Under the pieces are notes generated by a model. It was not told the DNA's origin. It made no database searches and saw only the letters and a list, made by a program, of their open reading frames with translations. This document shows, one piece after another, positions 12,401 through 23,051 of a stretch of DNA of 64,000 nucleotides. The DNA lies in the NCBI RefSeq assembly GCF_032062135.1, contig NC_092859.1:50648668-50712667 (forward strand), read 5' to 3'. Every line of letters begins with the position of its first letter. Positions within the stretch are counted from its first letter, which is position 1. Both the position numbers and the translations under genes were made by a program. Source of the DNA: Pyxicephalus adspersus. Lineage: Eukaryota; Chordata; Amphibia; Anura; Pyxicephalidae.

Positions 12401-15400
12401 TGGACTGACAAATGAATCAAAGTTTTGGCAGTGCAGGAGAGATGGTGCTGTTCTGAGCAATGTTAATTTCATTTTTAAAGATCACTGTGCCTGAAAAGTG
12501 TGGCTGGTGCTGACTGTATACAGTGATAGAAGCACTGCCCAGTATGTATGTGCCCAAAGCTGTTTTTGGGGGGAAGGGGGGCACTGTTTACACAGTGCTG
12601 GTAATCTTTGTTTTATCATTACAAAAATAATCAGTTAACATTATAGGTAGTTGATGATCAGGGTTGATGTAGATTTATATTGCTCAATTACATGATTGAA
12701 GTGGACTTACTCATGGGGACATGGATAAATATTGTTTAAAACATTTAGCATGTATATTGTGTACTAAATTCCTTGGGTGAAGGGGTGGCTTTTTGGGTCT
12801 CCCAAATTAAAGGGTGCTTCAAGATTCCCCTCACAAACCCCAATGACATGTTTGGATACAGGTTGTGGGGAAGAGGTCCTATCCCTCCACTGCAGACACC
12901 CTACCTCACAATTGTTAAGGGAAGACATTTGGCTTGGTATGGATAAGGGGGGGTCAAAGACTGTCTGCCCCTCTTTTACCTAGCCACTGAGGTTCCATGC
13001 CTAGATAAGTCTGGTTTTCCTTAATACAGTATAATTTATTTTTGTCCTTATCACCTACAGAAGTTTTCTTAAATTACTGAAACTTTTAACATAATTTTGT
13101 AATATGATTTTATGTAAAGTGTAACTAAACTCTTTATCCAAAAAATTGATTTCTTTTTTTTAAATACACTAATCTATCCTCATTTAATTAGGGGCAATGT
13201 CATCTTCATTTTACTACTCTTCCTGGTTTTAATCTTTAGCCATCAAGATGGTGCAACTTCAATACAGGTGTTCATTCAATCTCGGCAGTAACAAAGGAAA
13301 GTCTGCAAATGCAGATTAGATTTAAACAATTTTAGATCCTGCTATGGACTAGATGAATTTTTGCTATGTCCTAAAATGTGAAATCTTGGACTTTCTTTTT
13401 CTCATGACTGAGAGTTACCAAACCTTACCAAAAAATGGTATTTTTCTACAGCTAGCCTTCTGATTCGGACAAGTCAGCATAACTAGATTCTAAACCTCCA
13501 CTGGGACTTACCCTCTGGCTGCTAATTAAACTATGTTTCAATAATATCTGCTACTCTGCTTACACCTCCTTATGAGTATGTTGCCTATCAGCCTATGTCC
13601 AGTGCAGCAGAACCCGATAGGCTTCCGATGCTGCCCCTCTCTATCTTGGTTCTACTGTACAGGGGGTCAGAAGAAGCTGATACTATATCAAATTAGGTAC
13701 TTTTAGTGTAGTTTTAGTTCAGCTTAAAACTGAGTACAAATAATATTAGGTAATCAGGGTTGATAAAATTCACAAATGCATATCTAAATTAGCAAATACT
13801 TTACAGATAATAAATACTTGATATTTACTGTTCTTACCTTGTGCATGTAGCTTTTTGTTGCTTGATGGATATTTTAGGGTAAATTCTTGAATTTGGCAAA
13901 CAATCAAAATTTTTGGTAGCTTTGAATAGATTAATGGAGGGTTAAAATTTAAGGTTGCTGTCTGTGTCCTCAATGAAGAGATATCACATTATTCCCTTTT
14001 CCCTTGTGTCATAAACCACAAAAAATTAGGAAGAAATCTCCTAAGTGAAGGCAAATCCTAACTTTGAAATCTATGGCTAAAATGGAAGCCCGCACTGGGC
14101 ATGAGCACGAAAATTTTTGATTTTGCGTTCTTTTTCTCTGCTAGTCACAGTGGTCACCAGGGAAAATAGTTGAGTCAAATCTGCTCACTTGACACAGACA
14201 GAAATAATTGAAGCCCTGGCATAGGTTTTCATTCAATCCAAATCTAGAAAAAGAAAACAGATTTGGCAAGTGACATTAGGAGAGCTACTAGTAAAAAAAC
14301 ACTAGTTCCCAATTTACCACTTTGATATTTAAATATGTAATCAGAATAAATACATCTCGATCTCTGATTTTATCCTATGTTTTAAATGTCAATTATTGTT
14401 TGTCTTGTATATATCCGACTTAATAAAGCGAAAGTTTAGACCTTGCTCTGTTTATACAGGAATATTTGCTATATAAGTAGAGGAAAAGTTTTTCTTGGCT
14501 TGGGTTCAGCAGGGTGAGTGAGTACAAACTAGATAGATAATAGTTATGTAGTTACTACTAAATGTGTGTGTCAAGCCAATAGGGTAGGGAAGGATTAGAA
14601 CTACTGTTTGTTGTTCACTGCTATCTGGGGTTTTACTTAATATATTTGCTTACGCTGAAAAAACCTTTGCAACAGGGACACAGTGAAAAGCAGGAATCTG
14701 ACTAGGGGTTCTAACTTTACTAATTTTAGTAAAGAAAAAAGATTTTTTTCTATCTGTGTTGCTGTTGGAAAGTTACTCTTACATTCATGTGGTAAAACAT
14801 CAGGGTCATTCTCTTTATCAGAAACCTAGATAGCAGAAAAACATAAAGGGGTTCTAAACCTTTAATACTGATATTTTAATATTATCTATCAAGTCTATAA
14901 AATGTATTGATAGGATTTCAAGATATAGGTGTTCTTTATGAATCGTAATGGAAAAAAAATCACATGATTTTTCTTTGCTATTCAGGTTATCGCACCAGAA
15001 TTGACTGTCCATTTTAGTTTAACAGCTAATATAGAGCCATGTGATGGTGTCACACTTTTCCAATTGATTCTTTAAACATTGATTGGGTAAATAACTGGGT
15101 AGTGAAGCTTAGAAACACATGCTGCTGGAGGTAAATCTTACTATTTAAGCAAGATAGTCCACTTAAAGGAAACCTGATGTGGAAAAAATAAAAAAAAAAA
15201 TAAAAAAAATAAAGAGTCCTAAGCACCTGCTGGTATTATAAAAGGCACCTTTGTCAGCTCAATTTTCCAGTTTAGTGCCTTGAATGCACCTTTACACTAA
15301 TATCTATGTATCTTCTATGCAAATAATGCCAAAGCTTTTTGGGTTGAGAACCAGGCCCCTGATGCATTAAACTCTTTTCTTCGTGTTATCTCTTTTTTTA

Positions 15401-18400
15401 ATTTTTTCTTCACTGCATTATGAAGAGTGTAAATGTCTTTTATGCACTCATATGCTCAGTGCTATGTTCTGTTATGCCTAAAGTTTTTTTTTCTTTTGCA
15501 TATAATAGACAGTGCATTAAAGCATTGGTCCCCAACCTTTCTGACAGCAGGGCCCGGTAACAAAGAATAAAATTTTTTCGCAGGCCTGGTGTTTGTACAA
15601 CTTTCACTACTCTGCTATTCTCAGCAGCTCCGCACAGAGAAAGTCTGTGTGCTGTCAGCTGGCAGAGCTGCTGGGAATGGCAGAGAAGTGTAAACACCAC
15701 ATACATTGCTCTGTTATTCTCAACAGCTCCTGTATAAGCAGTGTGAGGAGAGCTGCCTGCGCTCCGGCTGGTTGCGCTCCTGCCGTCACATTGTCACTAG
15801 CTTTAGAGCAATGTAATTAAAGCCACCTTGTTCATGTTGTCTACAGCTTCTGGTGCTTCTGCCTCCTGTCATTTGCGGCCCCCAACTTACCAGCCATGGA
15901 CTGGCACTGGTCTGCGGCCCAGGGATTAGGGACCACTGCATTAAAGGATTAGGAGCTCAGAAGGGGGTACTAGCATTTAAAACATTAATTTCAACATGAA
16001 CAGATAAGTTAATTATGGCAGGAAGATCTTACTACAGGTAGTCCCAAAGGTAAGGATATCTGACATAAGGACGACTCCTAGATACGAACGGGACTTCCCT
16101 GCTTGTTCGTGTGCAGGACAGAGGCTTGATTGGAGGGAGCTGGCGGTTTGCATGACTTGCAGAAGTCTTTTGCTATTCTGCAAGCTCTTGTCTCTTTTTA
16201 ATGACCAAGACAAACTCTGCAATTGTTTATTTTTGCATATCACAGCACAGCTTAATGAATGTCTAGGCTCTGTAAAGTTTTTTTTTTTTGCTTTGTGATT
16301 AACCTATATAAACTCAGAAGAACATCTGTCATATTTGCATTTATTAAAATAATGTACCTGTTCCGACATACAAATTCAACTTAGGAACAAACCTACAGTC
16401 CCTATCTCGTATGTAACCCGGTGACTACTTGTAATGGATTTTTCAAGGGATACACATGATCCTTTTCCTCTCTTTTTGAGGTGTAGTGAAATCTTACATT
16501 CTCTGTGATATGTAGCACTGAAAACTTCTCACTATAAAAGGTTTTGGATAGAATGGGAATCTTTTAGATTTTGTAAACAAGTTAAATACACTGAGATGTA
16601 TTGCACAGAGATCAACTTCGGGCAATTGTCTGCATTAGCAGTTGACATTTCATGAGAAGTGTATTTACTTTACAGTGATTTCATCACATACAAGAATAAA
16701 CCTAATACCTGGCACAATGCATGCTAAAGGTGTTTTTTTTTTTTTCTAGCGCTAACTTTTTTAATGTGCTCAAGAAAATGCATTAAAAGTATGTATTGAT
16801 TTAAAATAATGCATTTATTATGAATTCTGTGTTAAATCACACTGCAATCATATTTTAAAAATATTCTCCAATTTCTAAATATTCTATTTGCGTTTTAAAA
16901 TATTTGCTCATTTTAGAGATCAACTATCTGGTCAACTTTTTCTGTTAAATTGATATGGCTGGTGTTATAGCATTTAGAGTTTTCTAGGGTTAAAGGGTGT
17001 GACTTCCCAAGCAAAATTATTACAATTGTCACTATCATGTAATATAATTAATAAATCACTTTAATATGATAGACAGACTGTTATATAAAAGTTTGCATAT
17101 TAATTTATAGTGATTGGAAAAATGTGGAATGTATAACTGCCATGCTTTATATGCTGATTTATTTCCATAAACTTACTACTCGCAAAAAGTAGTGGCAAGC
17201 TGGATTGTATGCCTATGCACAATCGTCCACCCCTAATACAAATAGCCTAAAAAGTACATTAAAAATTAAATTTAAACCAAAAAATTTTGAAAAAATTTTC
17301 TTGACCCCAACATCCCACACTTCCAAGAGGGATGTGTAATTTCACCCTGCCTCATCATTTCTTCCTGTGAGAGTCAGGCATTGGAAAGCCCATTCTTGAT
17401 GAATTTCAAGTACTCGACTTTGCCATTGATGTTGCACAGTGATGCACCTACTTCACCCACCTCCTTAATGCGGAAGATTCTGGGGCTAAAGAAATTTCAT
17501 GTTTATAAATGCTATAAATGCTTATAAATGTTTTTCATAAAAGGTCTGCATCACTTTTACAAGCTCCATTCCACTCCACCTTGCCCTAGGGTGGATGATT
17601 AGCTTTTATGTAAGCATCACCATTACTCCCCCAACCAAGGTGACAAATTTTCAAAGAGGGACCACAGTGCAAACATGGCACAGTACTGTTCTCAGCCTTA
17701 GGACCACTCCCCATGATCCACATGTCTTCCGTCCTTTTTCCAGATTCTTTTTATTCTGTGTAAGTTTTGACCTTTTATATCACACAAACAAATGGCATCC
17801 TGCTGGGCATTATTTCCTGTACATGGAATCAACAACCAGTTAATGGGGGTGTAGTAGTTAAACATGAGTAAATAACACACTTAATTATTTTTAACCCATA
17901 TTTTCTTATAATTTAAAAAAATACATGTCATACAAAATTAGAAACAAAGAAGCAGCATTTTTCTGTTTTATGGGGAGCATTCCACTGCATCCTTTCCAAT
18001 ATAAAACGTAGGGCCTGATTTATTAAAACGCTCCGAAGCTGGAGAGGATACACTTTCATCAGTGAAGCTGGGTGATCCAGCAAACCTGGTCTGGTTCTGG
18101 TGCAGGATTTAAAATATTTGCTAGCAAATACCTTTTCAGATTTGCTGGATCACCTAGCTTTACTGATGAAAGTGTATCCTCTCCAGCTTTAGAGAGCTGT
18201 TAGGGCTATTTTAACCTCCAGATTTCAAATAAGATCTCCACCCACAGCCCCCCCACAACACCTGACTATGTTGTGGGTAAGAGACCCTCTTCCACTGTTG
18301 TCCCCTTTTTGGGAAAACCCGATTTCAGAGCACCTTTAATGGATAGGAGAGGGTGCACACAGGGTCACACCATTTCCTATCCAGAAATGTCCTGAGCCTA

Positions 18401-21400
18401 ATAAAGGGTCTGGGTTTTTTAAACATAAATTTTTATTGAACGTTTTAGGGTTTTTACAAGGAGAAAAGAATTTAGACATCAGTACACATTTTATCAAACA
18501 TACACAATCAGGTATCATCAGTATTAACCAGTTAGCCAAAATTGTACAAACATATGCCACTGTAGAAATAACATCAGTACAAAATTGTTCACTACAGGGT
18601 ATAATTAGTAAGTAAGCTAAATACATTTGTTTGAAATGAAAAGGTAGAAAGCTTATACTTTTGTTTAATTAAACAGTTGTTTGTTCTAGCTGTTAGCAGC
18701 TCCAATATTCTTATGTATTGTATGCGCTATAGGCAACCAGCAGGAAAGGTACTAGAGAGCAGATAGATTTGCACAGGATTCCTCTCCTGTGTAAAGGGGC
18801 AGGTGGAGGACTCTCACCTGGGAGATAATTGATGAGGAAGCACTGAGTGTGGAGATATAACATAGAGTCAGGAGCTCAGTCAGGGGATGTGATGTGCTAG
18901 AGACACAGACAGATGTCATGTGGAGGGCTGTGCTGGAGACACAGACAGGTGGTCTGTGTGAGTGACTGTGCTGGAGACACAGACAGGTGGTCTGTGTGAG
19001 TGACTGNNNNNNNNNNNNNNNNNNNNNNNNNNNNNNNNNNNNNNNNNNNNNNNNNNNNNNNNNNNNNNNNNNNNNNNNTCTGTGTGAGTGACTGGGCTGG
19101 AGACACAGACAAGTGCTCTGTGTGAGGGAGCTCGGCTGAAGAGACACAGACAGGTGGTCTGTGTGAGTGACTGTGCTGGAGAGCTGGAGACACAGACAGG
19201 TGCTTTGTGTGAGGGAGCTTGGCTGAAGAGACACAGACAAGTGCTCTGTGTGAGGGAGCTCTGCTGAGAGACACAGACAGGTGCTCTGTGTGAGGACGCC
19301 CTGCTTGGAGACACAGACAGGTGATCTGTGTGGGGAAGAGGAAAAGTCCCTAATGGAGAGGGCTTGACAGCATGCAGCTCCACAGTTTTCCTGAGAAAAA
19401 GGGAGAGAGACAAGACTCTACAGACAAAGTGACTCTAGTTTTTCTGCCTATTTGAAAATGGACTGTGTGTTTGATTGTTAACCGGCTGACGTTAAGCCTT
19501 TTTCTTGGAACAATTTTGTTGTTGTTTTTGTCCAATAAAACCCTAATATGGCATCCAGTCCTGCTAGTTGCCTTGTCAAGCTAATTCCCACAGCGCTTAT
19601 AAAGAGCTAGTTCTGTAGGAGGGAATGTAGATTTCCATGTATTGTAATTAAGCACCTCCCCGCGGTTAGCACGAGGCATTAATTTACCTTGTAGTGTGGA
19701 GAGACCTTGAACTGGGAGACCTAGTAGATGTGTTAGTGGTTCCCCGTGTATGGGGGTAGAAAACAATTTAGAAAAGAGCCTACCAACCTGTCTCCAAAAT
19801 AGGACAATATTTGGGCAGTTTCACATGATGTGGGTCAATGTTCTCACTGCTTTTTCACGTCTCCAGCAAAAGTTATTTGCTGTTCGATAAACGGAATGTA
19901 ATCGTTGTGGTGTGAAGTACCAATGCATTATTATTTTTTAAATACTTTCCTAATATATGGTACTCCACAAGCTTTTTGGAACCCTATACCATATTATTTG
20001 CCATATCTCCAGTGGAATACGTCTGGCCAAAATCTGCCCTCATTTATGCATATAGTGGTGGGAGATCTGGGCCCCTGTACCCACCCCTACTAATATTGGA
20101 TAGATATCTGAAATCAGACTATGTCTACCCAGCCCACCTAAACATGCTCCCTCAAAAGGGGTGAGAGCATCAAAACCCATACCTTTAGTAAGTGAGTGGG
20201 CAAAATGCCGTATTTGAAGATAACTATGTTAGCAGGAAGTTTTTTTGCAATTCGTCAAAAGGAAGCAATTAGCGTGTACTATGATTTATAATCTGTCATA
20301 AATAAAAGGGTCTGGTTTTATTATCAGGGGGACCCCATAATGTTTTTTTTCTGGTTAAAAAAACTTTAGCCAATAAAAATGTGGGATTTTATTGGTATGT
20401 TATATTTATTTTATTATAAATTTTAAGTTATCTATTTTAGATGTGTAAGTTATGTGATTTTGTTCAATTTCATTTTTATGGATGTGTACAATAAAGGAAA
20501 TATAAAGAAATAAAATATAAAGAAATATAAAAAAATAGTCGACTTTAGTGAAATTTTCTTTAGGATCCCATTCTTAAAATGAAATTATGTTGGCTAATAT
20601 AGAATTGTGACTTACAATTCTCAGATAGCCCTTGTTGGTCCAATTTGTTATGATAGAACCACTAATAGAACAAAAATTGATTGACCATTTACCTTAAAGA
20701 TGGAGTGGTTTTATATTTAGTGTATACTGTGTTATTATGTCGTATTGTAGTTCCGAGTGGACTCTGTATTTCCACTTTAGTAAATAGTATCTATCATGCT
20801 TTAACCACACCTGACCATTCTCTGCTCACTTGACCATACCGACTTATTTTTGGTTAATAAAAAAGCATCACAATGCATGTCAACATTACTCTAGATTTTA
20901 AAACACACATAAGTGCACTGGTTGTCCCAAATGACAATGCTAGGACGTTCTGCTGTCAGCAATATAAAACTGTTCCTGATTTCCTCTACTAATCCCTTGT
21001 TATCTGAGGGATTTTAAACATTCAAATGCAATGAAAGGTGCACTATTGAAAACACACTGCTACTGCATGTATGTTGACATGCGTTTTGATGGCTTTTCAT
21101 TTTTTTGCACAAAAAGTGCATAAGGAAAAAAACACCACAATGGTGTGAATACAGCTTTAGGAAATGAAAGAAAAAAAAACAATATTATAGCAAAAGTGCA
21201 TTAAACATACCATTGTGCATTGTTAAATTAATTTATTATGTCTTTGTTTTTACTCCAGGCACTACTAGCAGATGAAACCATTGCCAGTGTTCCAGTGCTG
21301 TTGCTTGGCAACAAGATTGATAGACCAGAAGCTATTAGTGAAGAAAGGCTACTGCATACTTTTGGACTTTATGGGCATACTACAGGAAAGGTATTACCCT

Positions 21401-23051
21401 ATTTAAAAAGTTATTCAGCCATATGTACTGCTAGTATACAATTTTGCCGAATTACACCGGGGAACGCACTTTTTGTTGAGTGAGTTTTTTTGCTATCACA
21501 TCCAGTTTTTACGATACAGGGTACCCTCCATTTTTGTCAAAAAACATACATGAAAAATAATGAAAAAATAACTTGAATTTACTACTTATTTGTTCATACA
21601 AAGGATTTATTGTTACATTTTTTTTACAGTAAAACATTTAAAAACGTTATTCAGGTAAGCGGGTAAGGTAAAAACTTACGCTTATAGCTTTTCCGCCAGT
21701 GTTCAGTGTTAGGATAATCCCGCCGGATGCTCCAACAAAAGTCAGCCATTATATGTTCATCCCATCTACCGATACCGTTCTTCCATGATCTTCTAGGAGT
21801 TTTCTAGGAAGTTAGAAAGATGGCTATGCAGAAAATGCACCTTGATGCCCATATTGCAACCAAGCATTTTGTAGCTCTCTAAGAGTTTCTGGACATTATT
21901 TGCTCGTGTGTTTCCAGGAAAGTCCTTGACAATGGCTTTGAATGATAACCAAGCATTCTTTTCCACTTCTGACATTGTTCTGATGAAATGTTCAAATGAC
22001 AGGCTAGGAAATTCCAAAATGAGGTACTTGCAACAGTCTCCTTTAGTTGGCAAAGCTTTAACGAACTGCTTCATCAGACCCAGTTTCATGTGCAGAGGTG
22101 GGAATATAATATTCTTTCTATCAACAAGTGGCTCATGTAGAATGTTTGGATCATCTGGTTTTAGGGCAGATCTTGGTGCCAATTGCTTTCCATCCAATGC
22201 CTCTCACGAGCTCTGCTGTCCCACATGCACAGATAACAGGGATACTTGGTGTATCCATGTTGCTGACCAAGAACAAAGCATAACATTTTAAGGTCAACAC
22301 AATTGTGTTGGTGATATTGCAACAACTCAATGATTCGTGTCACATATTAAGCCAACCTGGAAATATTTTTTTCTTAAAAACACCTAAGGATTTGCCTAAC
22401 TCTACATTTACAAGAAAGTACAATCATGGACAGCCATTGATCAATGCACAATGGACCTATTTAGTGCACTTCCTTATGAAATGGAAACTGTTATAGAAAA
22501 GGACTATTTATTTGTCTGCCATTGATAACAATGTGATGCTATTCATTTTAAATGGCACTCAAATGCACTGTTAGAGAAGTGGGTTGCACACTTGCTGCAG
22601 GGCATAACCCATGCTCTTTCTTTTTTGATATGAAGTATGTTTTTTGCGTTTTAAGTGTGCTGTCCACTCATTCAAAATGAATGGCCTGCCTTTAATGATG
22701 TGCACTTTGATGATGCATCAAAACAATATCAAGGGGCCTATTAATTATGGTTATGTTTTGTTTTAGTTTTATTTGAAATATTTTAATACATTTAAACAAT
22801 AAATAATGTTTATTAATACACATTTAATAATAACCACTACCTTTTAAAAAGTGTTTAAATATTTTATATAAGCAGTTATCTGATAACTATGTATTGCATT
22901 TGCACAGTGTAAAATGGACTGTTTTCATTTTCAGGGGAAAGTACCACAAAAACAGTTAAACACCAGACCTATTGAAATATTTATGTGCAGCATATTGAAG
23001 AGACAAGGCTATGGGGAAGGATTCCGTTGGTTATCGCAGTATATTGACTAA
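3394..23051 (+). CDS. SAR1: SAR1-family small GTPase, six coding exons
   Basis: This is the GTPase that starts COPII vesicle budding: GTP-bound SAR1 inserts its N-terminal helix in the ER membrane and recruits SEC23/SEC24. Coding segments are 3394-3451, 9968-10087, 11225-11290, 11795-11898, 21259-21390 and 22935-23051, totalling 597 nt or 198 residues, the usual family length. All five introns have GT and AG ends. Visible motifs are the hydrophobic N-terminus with F3, F5 and W7; P-loop GLDNAGKTT with K38 and T39; switch I T56; DLGGH with catalytic H79; NKID at 134-137; and C-terminal [23 protein letters not shown] is SAR1B-like, while ALL near residue 117 and RWLSQYID are nearer SAR1A. Against remembered mammalian sequences roughly 80% of residues agree, low for this family, so it may be a separate paralogue. 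An in-frame TAA at 3382-3384 supports the start. Paralogue assignment is uncertain; the family is certain. Confidence 0.93.
3452..4535. other. intron 1, unassigned part
   Basis: AT-rich intron sequence between the first coding exon and the inverted-repeat element. Short open frames such as 3750-3947 have no recognisable motif. I see nothing else in it. Confidence 0.4.
4779..4808 (-). ncRNA. hammerhead-ribozyme-like motif, left arm
   Basis: Read on the minus strand: CTGAAGA, then GCC/GGC able to form stem II, then CAAA, then TGCGTC. The hammerhead core is CUGANGA, stem II, GAAA, stem III, and cleavage after UH. Here the first box is perfect and the GAAA box has one change (G to C). Such small type I motifs are known from Penelope-like elements. 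Stem I pairing is not convincing, so it may be inactive. Confidence 0.4.
6338..6367 (+). ncRNA. hammerhead-ribozyme-like motif, right arm
   Basis: Read on the plus strand: CCGAAGA (one change, T to C, from CTGANGA), GCC/GGC stem II, a perfect GAAA, and ACGCGTC, where ACGCGT is self-complementary as in minimal hammerheads thought to work as dimers. It is the inverted partner of the motif at 4779-4808. Each arm is damaged in a different core box. Confidence 0.4.
6596..6880. other. intron 1, unassigned
   Basis: AT-rich intron sequence with no recognisable feature. Confidence 0.3.
6885..7700. mobile_element. Tc1-like short element remnant
   Basis: It begins with CATGGCCAAAAATATTGGCA, a terminus I associate with Tc1-like transposons, and shortly after has AAAATTATTGGCACC (7073-7087). 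The stretch at 7610-7670 also resembles the inner right end of such elements. No transposase motif was seen and the exact right end was not found. Confidence 0.4.
7700..8119. other. intron 1, unassigned
   Basis: AT-rich intron sequence between two Tc1-like remnants; no coding motif or clear repeat structure. Confidence 0.3.
8120..9760 (+). mobile_element. Tc1-like transposon, decayed
   Basis: The plus strand retains a familiar Tc1-type transposase gene in pieces: leader [18 protein letters not shown] (about 8160-8215), then nucleotide blocks such as CAATCTGGGAAGGGTTATA, CATGACAGTACAATTAGAAA, GAACAATGTCCTTTG, CAGGACAATGATC and CAGCAAATCTACAACAGAAT (about 9025). It ends in the inner right repeat CTAAGGACCAGATGATTTTT (about 9670) and GAGGGTGTACTTT (near 9740). 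Roughly 90 bp are missing near 8365, a hairpin MITE sits in it at 8689-8903, and about 200 bp at 9410-9600 look inserted. It cannot code for an active enzyme. Confidence 0.8.
8689..8903. mobile_element. hairpin MITE, copy A, inside Tc1
   Basis: A 215-bp element almost entirely made of two inverted arms: the left reads TTTATTAAAGCTCTCCAAGG and the right CCTTGGAGAGCTTTAATAAA, then ATCAGGCC. It also contains GTGAAGCTGGGTGATCCATC against CATCACCCAGCTTCAC. RNA or single-stranded DNA would fold into a long hairpin. It interrupts the Tc1 transposase remnant between its TTTGCAGTCACTG and TGTATACTAAAGTAATCTAG segments, so it inserted later. Related copies are at 18011, 28743 and 33230. Confidence 0.85.
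9968..10087 (+). other. SAR1: SAR1 coding exon 2 (P-loop)
   Basis: Preceded by a T-rich tract and AG at 9966-9967, followed by GTGAGT. Encodes residues 20 to 59, including the P-loop GLDNAGKTT and switch I threonine 56. Enters and leaves in phase 1. Confidence 0.92.
10391..10654. mobile_element. hAT-type short element, 264 bp
   Basis: Starts CAGTGTTTCTCAACCAGGGT and ends ATTGAGTAAGGCAG. The left terminus matches the CAGTG-type inverted repeats of hAT elements. It is flanked by GTCCAAAT (10383-10390) and GTCTAAAT (10655-10662), 7 of 8 bases alike, as expected for a hAT target duplication. It lies in SAR1 intron 2 and has no coding potential. Confidence 0.8.
11225..11290 (+). other. SAR1: SAR1 coding exon 3 (switch II)
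   Basis: Acceptor ATATAG, donor GTAAGC. Encodes [20 protein letters not shown] and AQ, up to the first base of codon 82. Histidine 79, the catalytic residue of SAR1, is present. Position 80, variable between paralogues, is alanine. Confidence 0.92.
11299..11794. other. SAR1 intron 3
   Basis: A short intron with no recognisable repeat. Confidence 0.5.
11795..11898 (+). other. SAR1: SAR1 coding exon 4
   Basis: Acceptor ATGCAG, donor GTAAGT. Encodes residues 82 to 116, starting [20 protein letters not shown] and ending in ELD at a codon boundary. [18 protein letters not shown] is unchanged from the family pattern. Confidence 0.92.
11899..15514. other. intron 4, first part, unassigned
   Basis: About 3.6 kb of intron sequence. 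Open frames here (for example 11943-12239 and 13770-13973) lack motifs. A stretch at 12750-13000 is relatively G-rich and could be an old repeat. I see nothing else in it that I can name. Confidence 0.35.
15523..15938. mobile_element. hAT-type short element, 416 bp
   Basis: Termini CATTGGTCCCCAACC and GGATTAGGGACCACTG are inverted repeats of the hAT type. The 8-bp sequence CATTAAAG is present exactly at both edges (15515-15522 and 15939-15946), which fixes the boundaries. It is non-coding and lies in SAR1 intron 4. Confidence 0.88.
16033..16433. mobile_element. mariner-type short element, 400 bp
   Basis: The ends read TACAGGTAGTCCC and GTGACTACTTGTA, an inverted repeat starting at a TA dinucleotide on each side, as in Tc1/mariner elements. 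Further in, ACATAAGGACGACTCC and TACGAACGGG on the left face CATACAAATTC and TAGGAACAAACC on the right, a weaker continuation of the pairing. No transposase remains. Confidence 0.65.
16434..18010. other. intron 4, unassigned
   Basis: AT-rich intron sequence. The stretch 17280-17480 looks like a decayed repeat but was not identified. No gene is seen. Confidence 0.3.
18011..18205. mobile_element. hairpin MITE, copy B
   Basis: Begins GGGCCTGATTTATTAAAACG and folds on itself: GGAGAGGATACACTTTCATC on the left against GATGAAAGTGTATCCTCTCC on the right, a perfect 20-bp match. The outer right end (expected AATAAATCAGG) has been lost. Same family as the copy at 8689-8903. Confidence 0.8.
18897..19340. 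repeat. 38-bp minisatellite
   Basis: Tandem copies of about 38 bp built on GAGACACAGACAGGTGGTCT and GTGTGAGTGACTG; consecutive starts at 18933 and 18971 are 38 apart, and later units vary by 1-3 bp. The array spans the gap of Ns, so its true copy number is unknown. Apparent long open frames across it are artefacts of the periodic sequence. Confidence 0.9.
19007..19078. other. assembly gap, 72 Ns
   Basis: The gap lies inside the minisatellite, so it is most likely a repeat-collapse gap whose real size is not known. Confidence 0.99.
20316..21258. other. intron 4, last part, unassigned
   Basis: AT-rich, with short tandem AAATATAAAGAAAT-like runs near 20500-20530. Nothing else is recognised before the exon 5 acceptor. 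Confidence 0.4.
21259..21390 (+). other. SAR1: SAR1 coding exon 5 (NKID)
   Basis: Acceptor CTCCAG, donor GTATTA (a weaker donor than the others). Encodes residues 117 to 160 with the guanine-specificity motif NKID and the SAR1B-like [14 protein letters not shown] and GLYGHTTGK differ from the usual REMF/REIF and GLYGQTTGK. Confidence 0.92.
21650..22345 (-). pseudogene. unclassified repetitive element protein, copy 1
   Basis: The minus strand encodes, from high to low coordinates, [20 protein letters not shown] followed by [16 protein letters not shown] (22161-22343), then, after a frameshift near 22170, [40 protein letters not shown] and [17 protein letters not shown] (21793-22197), then [20 protein letters not shown] (about 21725-21785). 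I recognise this as a multicopy protein family also seen in other animals, usually annotated as uncharacterized. An acidic CVDLK motif and a CYLC pair resemble RNase-H-type transposases with a zinc-binding insertion; that reading is inference. It lies in SAR1 intron 5, opposite to the gene. Confidence 0.75.
22935..23051 (+). other. SAR1: SAR1 last coding exon
   Basis: Acceptor TTTCAG. Encodes residues 161 to 198 and the TAA stop at 23049-23051. The segment [11 protein letters not shown] replaces the family's more usual serine/leucine- and KEL-containing loop, while [19 protein letters not shown] is conserved. This is the most diverged stretch of the protein. Confidence 0.92.

Larger units (their letters stand above)
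18414..20300 (-). mobile_element. L1-type LINE insertion, 5' truncated
   Basis: The 3' end lies at the low coordinate (T-rich, TTTTTTAAACATAAATTTTT). On the minus strand at about 19750-19880 the C-terminal region of an L1 ORF2 reads [18 protein letters not shown] followed by [12 protein letters not shown], matching the zinc-binding CW...HI..CP region after the reverse transcriptase. The flanks AATAAAGGGTCTGG (18400-18413) and AATAAAAGGGTCTGG (20301-20315) are near-identical target duplications. A minisatellite and an assembly gap lie in the 3' half. It is inactive and in SAR1 intron 4. Confidence 0.72.

Noticed and set aside
18752..19413. Three long open frames running through the N gap
   Set aside because: They are a 38-bp tandem repeat read in three frames with Ns translated as unknown residues; no protein family is suggested.
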